64,000 nucleotides of DNA from Proteus cibi (GTDB lineage Bacteria; Pseudomonadota; Gammaproteobacteria; Enterobacterales; Enterobacteriaceae). The notes beneath the pieces are model-generated. The model did no database searches, was not told the origin of the DNA, and saw only the letters and a program-made list of their open reading frames with translations. The position numbers were made by a program, and so were the translations under genes. The stretch covers positions 62,001 through 126,000 of the forward strand of contig NZ_PENW01000034.1 in NCBI RefSeq assembly GCF_003144405.1. Reading direction: 5' to 3'. Of this stretch, positions 58,561 through 64,000 are shown piece after piece (position 1 is the stretch's first letter; the number at the start of each line of letters is the position of its first letter).

Positions 58561-60134
58561 GTCCACTTCCAAGTATCTACACTATTTAATAATGACCATG
58601 AACCATGGATTTCAGGTGTTCCTGTGCCCAAATCAACACAAGGGTTAGTTAGGTAAGTATGTTGCACATTCATCAGCCAAGCCCAAGCCGCATCACCTTT
58701 TACACCGACACCGTTTTTACCATCCCACTCAACTGCTTTCCAATGTGGAACCGCTTCTTGCCATGTATGGGCATCAAGCGCCGCTTGTAGGTGCTTCTCA
58801 ACTTCAGGATTTTTATAATAACCCGGATTATAATAACCAACCCCCGCGGCATTAGCACTGTAGTGATGATATAGCTCCATAGGATCTAGGCTACCCCAAC
58901 CAAATAAAGTTGGATTTGAATGCATATAGCGCTCTACTGTATCCCAACTTCCTGATTTAAGATCCATTTGAATGCCAAGAGGTTGCACTAACGCACGAAT
59001 TGATTCGGCTAAATCGCGACGAGTAGCATCACCACTGGTATACCATAAGGTAAGTTTGGCTTCTAAACCGTCTTTTTCACGAATACCACTTTTATTCAAT
59101 TTCCAACCTGCATCTTCAAGAATTTGCTTCGCTTTTTCAACATCACCATCTTTGAAGACAGCATCCGTTTGATCCCAAGGCAACCCTTTTACACCGGTGT
59201 ATGCAGGAACAGCGTAACCATCAAGTACTTGCTCTGATAATAATTTACGGTCAAGAGCATAATTAATTGCTTTACGAATAGCGATATCTGCGGTGATATC
59301 ATTACCGATATCATAACCTTGGGCATTTTTCTCACCCGATTTTACCATTGGGAAAACAATACCGCGGTTTTCGACGCTCGGTCTTTCCCACAATTTAGTA
59401 TTAGGTAAATTTTTCGCGATTGCAGCCGTTGCAGGAGGAATACGCACAATACCTAACTGCCCACTTTGAGCAGCAGCAAAAGCGGCATCTTCATCAAGGA
59501 AAACAAAAATGAGTTTTTCAAAATCGTTTTTCTTACCCGCATAATAAGGGTTAGCCTCAACAATTAATTGTTGACCTGGTTGGAAACTTACCATGCGATA
59601 AGGACCCGCCCCAATTGGCTTTTGTGCGTAAGTTTTTTCATCATACTTATCAGCAGAAACGATACCTAAAGAGCCAAGTACGTTAACAAAAGTACTTTGC
59701 GGTGCTTTTAACGTAATAGTGACATGTAAGTCATCATCCGCTTTTGCAGAAAGGAAGTTACCCATATCAACTTTACCGCCACTTGCAGCCGCATTGTTAT
59801 AGGTAAATACAATATCTTTTGCCGTCAGCGGTAAACCATCAGAGAATTTTAAATCTGGTTTTAACGTTAATTTCCATGTTTTACCATCTTCACTTGGCTG
59901 ATAGTCACTTAACATATTGCTATACCAAGAGAGATCCGCGTTTTGCTTTAGCAATGGGCTATGAAGAAGTAAGTAACTGCCATGGCTCCAGCCCAACATG
60001 GGGTCGAAACCTTCTGTTGGCTCTTCACCAATAGCTAATTTCAACGTTTGAGCAGAGGTTGCAAAAGGAACACTTAACGCGGCTAAGCAAGTTAACGTTA
60101 CTAATGATTGACGCCAACCAAACCGAATAGACAT
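58551..60134 (-). CDS. Periplasmic solute-binding protein, family 5 (nickel/peptide type)
   Basis: A 527-residue binding protein with a signal peptide ending ATSAQ near residue 29. The SBP family 5 pattern is clear: LKFSDGLPLTAKDIVFTYN near 99, GAGPYRMVSFQPGQQ near 175, and REKDGLEAKLTLWYTSGDA near 355. Substrates of the family include peptides, nickel, opines and metallophores. The operon is close to a [NiFe] hydrogenase operon, and a Fur box stands upstream, so a metal or metal chelate is a reasonable guess (inference). I cannot name the ligand from the sequence. Confidence 0.88.
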   Translation of the reverse strand: MSIRFGWRQSLVTLTCLAALSVPFATSAQTLKLAIGEEPTEGFDPMLGWSHGSYLLLHSPLLKQNADLSWYSNMLSDYQPSEDGKTWKLTLKPDLKFSDGLPLTAKDIVFTYNNAAASGGKVDMGNFLSAKADDDLHVTITLKAPQSTFVNVLGSLGIVSADKYDEKTYAQKPIGAGPYRMVSFQPGQQLIVEANPYYAGKKNDFEKLIFVFLDEDAAFAAAQSGQLGIVRIPPATAAIAKNLPNTKLWERPSVENRGIVFPMVKSGEKNAQGYDIGNDITADIAIRKAINYALDRKLLSEQVLDGYAVPAYTGVKGLPWDQTDAVFKDGDVEKAKQILEDAGWKLNKSGIREKDGLEAKLTLWYTSGDATRRDLAESIRALVQPLGIQMDLKSGSWDTVERYMHSNPTLFGWGSLDPMELYHHYSANAAGVGYYNPGYYKNPEVEKHLQAALDAHTWQEAVPHWKAVEWDGKNGVGVKGDAAWAWLMNVQHTYLTNPCVDLGTGTPEIHGSWSLLNSVDTWKWTCQ

Positions 60135-60219
60135 AAAACATTCTCCGATTTTTTAGATACGACTTATCATCAATCTCTATCTAAATAAGATGAAGAGGCT
60201 GAAACAAGATAAATAACAA

Positions 60220-60234
60220 TGATAATTATGATGT
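60220..60234 (-). promoter_or_regulatory. Candidate Fur box upstream of the ABC operon
   Basis: TGATAATTATGATGT matches 11 of 14 fixed bases of the 7-1-7 Fur consensus, about 86 bases before the start of the binding-protein gene. A second, equally good candidate (TGATACTCATTATGG) lies at 60351-60365. Each is weaker than the Fur boxes at 36047 and 42109. Confidence 0.5.
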
Positions 60235-60514
60235 TCTGCAATTCAATGCAGATAAAGGTTAAACCAGTGACATCATAATAAGTATTTTTATATAACTACT
60301 CGAATAATATTCGACAGTTTATTGATTTTACATAAACTTTTATTAAGCAGTGATACTCATTATGGCAAACTTCTAGCAAGTGCACAGTATTTTTCCAATA
60401 AATAAGTTATATATTTATCATTGAATTTATTAGTGAGCGCAAAACGAAATAAAGTGACTTTTTAACGAAATTAGATTATTTCATTTTATTTAATTTATCC
60501 TAAAAAATAAAAAA

Positions 60515-60535
60515 GGCACATTAGTGTGCCCTCTT
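60515..60535 (-). terminator. Terminator of the glycosyltransferase gene
   Basis: GGCACA-TTAG-TGTGCC, followed leftward by TTTTTTATTTTTTA. Short but strong, 10 bases after the stop codon. Confidence 0.87.
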
Positions 60536-60539
60536 GTAC

Positions 60540-61529
60540 TCATGAATTTAATATTCTTTTTAATTTAAAATAGCGTCGTCCTAACCGCCAACGTAATCTA
60601 AAATCTTTCGCATTCTGCCAAATTAATGACCATATTCCTCTATCAAAAAGTTCTTTAACCATCTGTTTTTTAACTTCAATAGATTGAATAGAGCCAATAG
60701 AATGAATAATGCCTAGACCTTCTTTTGCGATTTGCCAATAACATGCATCGATATTTTGAGTCACTTCCTTATATTTTTGATTAATAGCATCCAGCATTTC
60801 TAATATTTTCATGTAATTATGAATTGTTCTAACATGAATAGTATCATTAGGCGTTGTATGCGAAACAGATCCAGAGTGAATAAAGTAATCGTAGTAACGC
60901 TCATCGATATATCTCACACGTTTAGCCGTTAATAATACTTCTGTTGTCCACGGAATATCTTGATGATGTAAACCTGGCTCAAAATAATAACCATGAGCAA
61001 GTAAATACTCGCGTCGATAAATATTTAACCAAGTTACATGCAAGAATTTTTTAGAGTTTAATGCCATTTCTAGCCACTGTGGCCCCGTTAAAACGCCTGT
61101 TGTCTGCAAGCGGCTAGATGGAAAAATAGGTCGTGAAGGGCGACCATCTGCATAAACATAATTACCATTACAAGTCGCAATATCTAAATCGTCAGCAAGC
61201 GCGATTTCGAGTAGCCGGGGATACATCTTGGCATCAATAACATCGTCAATATCCGGAAAAGCGACATATTTTCCACGAGCAACATTAAAGCCGGTATTAC
61301 GAGCAACAGAAACGCCTTGATTTTCCTGAGTCAGGATAGTGACATCGGGGAATTTATCTTTCCACTCATAAAGGAATTTTAAGGAATTATCTTTAGAACC
61401 ATCATCAACAAGAATAAGCTCCCAATTCTGTAGTTTCTGCGCTTGTAAGTAACTAAAAAATTTTGATAAAAATTTCTCACCATTATAAACGGCAACCACA
61501 ATACTTAATTGAGGTACAAAAGAAGACAT
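60540..61529 (-). CDS. Family 2 glycosyltransferase, WaaH/YibD-like
   Basis: A 329-residue GT-A glycosyltransferase. LSIVVAVYNGEKFL near the N-terminus, LVDDGSKDNS near residue 39 and DIDD near 92 bind the nucleotide sugar. RLQTTGVLTGPQWLEM (about 140) and GLHHQDIPWTTE (about 183) closely recall E. coli WaaH/YibD, the PhoB-regulated enzyme that adds uronic acid to LPS heptose. I see no Pho box upstream here. The ATG at 61529 has AAGG six bases upstream. It is a single gene. Confidence 0.85.
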   Translation of the reverse strand: MSSFVPQLSIVVAVYNGEKFLSKFFSYLQAQKLQNWELILVDDGSKDNSLKFLYEWKDKFPDVTILTQENQGVSVARNTGFNVARGKYVAFPDIDDVIDAKMYPRLLEIALADDLDIATCNGNYVYADGRPSRPIFPSSRLQTTGVLTGPQWLEMALNSKKFLHVTWLNIYRREYLLAHGYYFEPGLHHQDIPWTTEVLLTAKRVRYIDERYYDYFIHSGSVSHTTPNDTIHVRTIHNYMKILEMLDAINQKYKEVTQNIDACYWQIAKEGLGIIHSIGSIQSIEVKKQMVKELFDRGIWSLIWQNAKDFRLRWRLGRRYFKLKRILNS

Positions 61530-61876
61530 AATCAACCTTTTATTCTTTTTAAGAGATCACTTTCACTCTAAATATATTGATTAAGGATAACAAAGATACC
61601 AACCTGAATATGTTGCTATTCTTGCTATTCTTTCGTTATAACTTAAGAGAAAAAGTAACTTTTATGCTAATTCGAAGTAAAAATCATTACTAATAAAGAA
61701 TGAGTATAGTTAACTTTTGGAATACTCGATGAAGAAAAGGTTAAGCAACGTTATTTTTAAAAGAGATGGCTAAAGGAAAACTTAAGGTTAAAAAGGTAAA
61801 TAGATGTTACTGGCAATAGATAAGTTACCAAAAACACTTTTTTATAATTAATGACACTTATATTACGCATTAACGA
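61530..61876. other. Intergenic region between hycI and the glycosyltransferase gene
   Basis: About 350 AT-rich bases holding the glycosyltransferase promoter. One isolated ATGACA at 61850 is not a Pho box. No other site recognised. Confidence 0.4.
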
Positions 61877-61902
61877 AAAACATCCGCAAAGCGGATGTTT
61901 TA
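61877..61902 (-). terminator. Terminator of the hyc operon
   Basis: AACATCCGC-AAA-GCGGATGTT with T-tracts on both sides, about 45 bases after the hycI stop. Confidence 0.88.
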
Positions 61903-61943
61903 TTTTTAGCTATATTAATAATCTATGGATACTTGTTGTACTT

Positions 61944-62444
61944 TTATTCTTCAATATCTTCTTCATCGCAGACTTCAAGTTCTGGAAAGTAATCTACTCG
62001 CCAAGACTTGATCCCTTGATACACTTCATCTACCGCATTTTTTACCGCATCGGTCATTGGATAATAAAAACCAACGAGATCAGGTTGTATTCCTAGAAAA
62101 GTAATATCTGGAATATCATCTTTTAATTGATCGATAAGAAAATTCAGTGGCATATTATGAGTGCTCATAATAAACATTTCCGCGATGTAATCAGGATCTA
62201 TAACCCTAATCTCACCGGGATTTAAACCAATGTCTGCGGCATCAACAATGACAACACATTGAGGTTGTAACTCTCTTACTTGATAAGAGACATTTTCAGG
62301 TGCACTTCCCCCGTTGATAACAATCCATCCATCAATAGGGTTTGCTTCCATTAACTCAGCAAGCAGAGGGCCCGCACCGTCGTCGCCCATCATGCTGTTG
62401 CCAACCGTTAATACCACTTTAGGTGCTGTCATTGCTGTACTCAT
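61944..62444 (-). CDS. hycI: Hydrogenase 3 maturation endopeptidase HycI
   Basis: Nickel-dependent protease (166 residues) that cuts the C-terminus of the large hydrogenase subunit after nickel insertion. GNSMMGDDGAGP near residue 16 and DAADIG near 64 hold the metal-binding acidic residues, and STHNMPLNF near 94 the histidine. It ends in an acidic tail (EEDIEE). Its ATG overlaps the hycH stop (ATGA). Confidence 0.95.
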   Translation of the reverse strand: MSTAMTAPKVVLTVGNSMMGDDGAGPLLAELMEANPIDGWIVINGGSAPENVSYQVRELQPQCVVIVDAADIGLNPGEIRVIDPDYIAEMFIMSTHNMPLNFLIDQLKDDIPDITFLGIQPDLVGFYYPMTDAVKNAVDEVYQGIKSWRVDYFPELEVCDEEDIEE

Positions 62445-62851
62445 GGTTTTCTCTTCACAATCAAATAAATAGCAGGTTCTGCGTGGATCTCACCGAGTAA
62501 CTTAATCAACGTTTGGCTCCACTCACTAAAAATAGGATCGTCATTTTTGGTAATCGGATCAAATGCTAACGCTAATAAATGAGTATGCTCAGAGTTAATA
62601 TTGATTTCACCAAACGTCAGCAATCCTTGCATTTTACGTTTGGCTTCACCTTCAGGTAATAAATCAATCCATGCTTTATATTTTTCTAAAGGACAGACTA
62701 GCTCTGTTTTTAGACAATCAATCATACCCACGTGATGACCAATCGCGAGCGAATAGTACATCACCTGTTGCGCTTGCTCAGGAATATCATCATCGCTATC
62801 AACAAACTTTTGTCTTAATGACCAAAAGTAAACTTTAGCGTCATCAGGCAT
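62441..62851 (-). CDS. hycH: Formate hydrogenlyase maturation protein HycH
   Basis: A 136-residue accessory protein needed for conversion of the hydrogenase large-subunit precursor. [24 protein letters not shown] near the start and [16 protein letters not shown] near residue 28 are typical (shown only in part). It overlaps hycG by eight bases and hycI by four. Confidence 0.93.
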   Translation of the reverse strand: MPDDAKVYFWSLRQKFVDSDDDIPEQAQQVMYYSLAIGHHVGMIDCLKTELVCPLEKYKAWIDLLPEGEAKRKMQGLLTFGEININSEHTHLLALAFDPITKNDDPIFSEWSQTLIKLLGEIHAEPAIYLIVKRKP

Positions 62852-63626
62852 AGATACCTCCTTGGCTTAATGAATAAACGAGACGTTTTACAATCTCGGA
62901 TAAGCGAGGATCATTAGCTTGTCGTAACCATTCATCAACACGTCCACTCACTTCTTGAATAGTGGCGCCTTCTAATAAGGTGAGGAAATGATCACTGATT
63001 TGTCTTCCCTGATAATAGCCAGCAAGACGACGAGCCTCACGCTCAACCATCACTCGAGTATCTAAAGGAATAGAAGGCAGAATGAGGGATGCTTTTTCAT
63101 TCTCTACTTCAATGTGCGATTCACCTTTTAATTTTTGGTCTAACAACCCCAGTGCAACCGCAAATCCATAAATCGTCGCAGCAGGTGTTGGAGGACAACC
63201 CGGTATCCACACATCAATAGGAACGATAGATTCACTCCCCCCCCATACACAATAAAGATCGTGGAAAATACCGCCACCACAGCCACAAGCACCATAAGAG
63301 ATACAGATTTTTGGATCGGGCGCTGATTCATAAGCACGTAATGCAGGAACGCGCATCTGGCGCGTTACTGCGCCAGTAAATAATAAAATATCAGCGTGAC
63401 GAGGCGACGCTACCACTTTGATACCAAAACGTTCAGCATCAAAAACCGGTGTAATTGCGGAGAAAATTTCAATCTCACAACCATTACAACCACCACAGTC
63501 AACACGATAAACATAAGCTGAACGCTGAATATCTTTCAACAATGTCTGTTTTAGCTTTTTAACCTGATCATCAAGGGTGATAGGTTGGCTAACATGATGA
63601 TTAATGGGAATTTCTGGTAGACTCAT
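62844..63626 (-). CDS. hycG: Hydrogenase small subunit HycG (HyfI-type)
   Basis: Iron-sulfur subunit (260 residues) of a group 4 membrane-bound [NiFe] hydrogenase. [11 protein letters not shown] near residue 43 and [11 protein letters not shown] near residue 111, plus [11 protein letters not shown] near residue 143, give the four ligands of the proximal [4Fe-4S] cluster. It transfers electrons from HycF to the active site in HycE. HycG and HyfI are too alike to separate here. Confidence 0.93.
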   Translation of the reverse strand: MSLPEIPINHHVSQPITLDDQVKKLKQTLLKDIQRSAYVYRVDCGGCNGCEIEIFSAITPVFDAERFGIKVVASPRHADILLFTGAVTRQMRVPALRAYESAPDPKICISYGACGCGGGIFHDLYCVWGGSESIVPIDVWIPGCPPTPAATIYGFAVALGLLDQKLKGESHIEVENEKASLILPSIPLDTRVMVEREARRLAGYYQGRQISDHFLTLLEGATIQEVSGRVDEWLRQANDPRLSEIVKRLVYSLSQGGIYA

Positions 63627-64000
63627 TTTATTGTACTCCCAATTTCGCCCACACTAATATTTTCACGACCATCAGATAACAAATTATGTTTACGCTTACA
63701 TTCAGGGCAAGTTTCAAATTGTGGGCGCATCGCTTCTACAGTTTGCTCATCCCAACCTGATTGCACTAATAGCGCCATCGCATATTCAACTGATTTTTTA
63801 GGCGTAAAGGGTTGATGGCATTCACGGCAATTCAATAATTTAAAAGTCCCTTTAATATAAAGATCTGACTTTTTAGTCACTGCCGTTTCAAACATATCGG
63901 ATAAAACAATCGCTCTTGTTGGGCAAACTTCTTCACAACGGCCGCAATAAATACAGCGACCGATGAATAATTGCCAATGACGCTCGCCTGTTTCCAAATT
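63623..64000 (-). CDS. hycF: Formate hydrogenlyase ferredoxin subunit HycF (HyfH-type), partial
   Basis: The C-terminal part of a two-[4Fe-4S] ferredoxin subunit; the N-terminus lies beyond the right edge. [12 protein letters not shown] is the second cluster motif, and the tail has CRECHQ and CPECKRK, characteristic of HycF/HyfH. It overlaps hycG by four bases (ATGA). Confidence 0.9.
   Translation of the reverse strand, partial: NLETGERHWQLFIGRCIYCGRCEEVCPTRAIVLSDMFETAVTKKSDLYIKGTFKLLNCRECHQPFTPKKSVEYAMALLVQSGWDEQTVEAMRPQFETCPECKRKHNLLSDGRENISVGEIGSTIK

Noticed and set aside
60351-60365. Second Fur box before the ABC operon as a separate feature
   Set aside because: Only 11 of 14 fixed bases match and it is 217 bases from the start; mentioned with the nearer candidate but not listed alone.
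61848-61858. Pho box upstream of the WaaH-like glycosyltransferase
   Set aside because: A single ATGACA without an 11-base partner, about 320 bases from the start codon.

Overview
The window looks like chromosome of a low-GC member of the Morganellaceae (Enterobacterales), most likely Proteus. Housekeeping proteins (MreBCD, AccBC, Fis, PrfC, NadR, RadA, DeoCABD) are close to their E. coli counterparts and mostly keep E. coli gene order, but the DNA is AT-rich, a type II dehydroquinase (aroQ) precedes accB, and csrD and yjjG are missing from their usual places. The species cannot be fixed from the sequence alone.

Layout. 1-5260 (minus): start of yhdP, then rng, maf, mreD, mreC, mreB (cell shape and envelope, RNase G). 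5949-9663 (plus): acuI, then aroQ-accB-accC. 9737-12993: a three-gene insert between accC and yhdT, made of an Lrp/AsnC regulator, an HAAAP-type amino-acid permease and a MalY/PatB-type C-S lyase, bounded by terminators. 13327-17525 (plus): yhdT-panF-prmA, then dusB-fis. 17773-21015: ybiI, a CRP-linked group II PLP decarboxylase of unknown substrate and an unknown secreted protein. 21096-27171 (minus): the deoCABD operon with a deoP2-like CRP-CytR-CRP control region and a long structured leader, plus a concentrative nucleoside transporter, forming a nucleoside salvage unit. 27526-36029: yjjV-yjjU, a BON protein, prfC, a wrecked TacA/TacT-like toxin-antitoxin module, rimI-holD, rsmC, a very small secreted peptide, two tRNA-Leu(CAG) genes and a Fur-box-controlled small membrane protein.

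36254-43485 (minus): a GNAT acetyltransferase, the Na/phosphate transporter family protein YjbB, alkaline phosphatase PhoA behind a triple PhoB repeat, a secreted Fes-like esterase behind a Fur box, and a periplasmic TPR-DUF218 protein. 43801-48293: nadR, radA, serB and divergent ytjB. 48517-50896 (plus): yjjI-yjjW, a glycyl-radical enzyme with its activase, here separated from deo. 51048-55202 (plus): a 1384-residue autotransporter whose passenger contains 43 exact decapeptide units, the most striking object in the window. 55279-60134 (minus): a five-gene nickel/peptide-type ABC importer with candidate Fur boxes. 60540-61529 (minus): a WaaH/YibD-type glycosyltransferase. 61944-64000 (minus): the 3-prime end of a formate hydrogenlyase operon (hycF-G-H-I).

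Common themes are nutrient-sensing control (CRP/CytR for nucleosides, PhoB for phosphate, Fur for iron) and envelope functions. The accessory material is concentrated at 9.7-13 kb, 18-21 kb, 32.2-32.7 kb and 51-60 kb.
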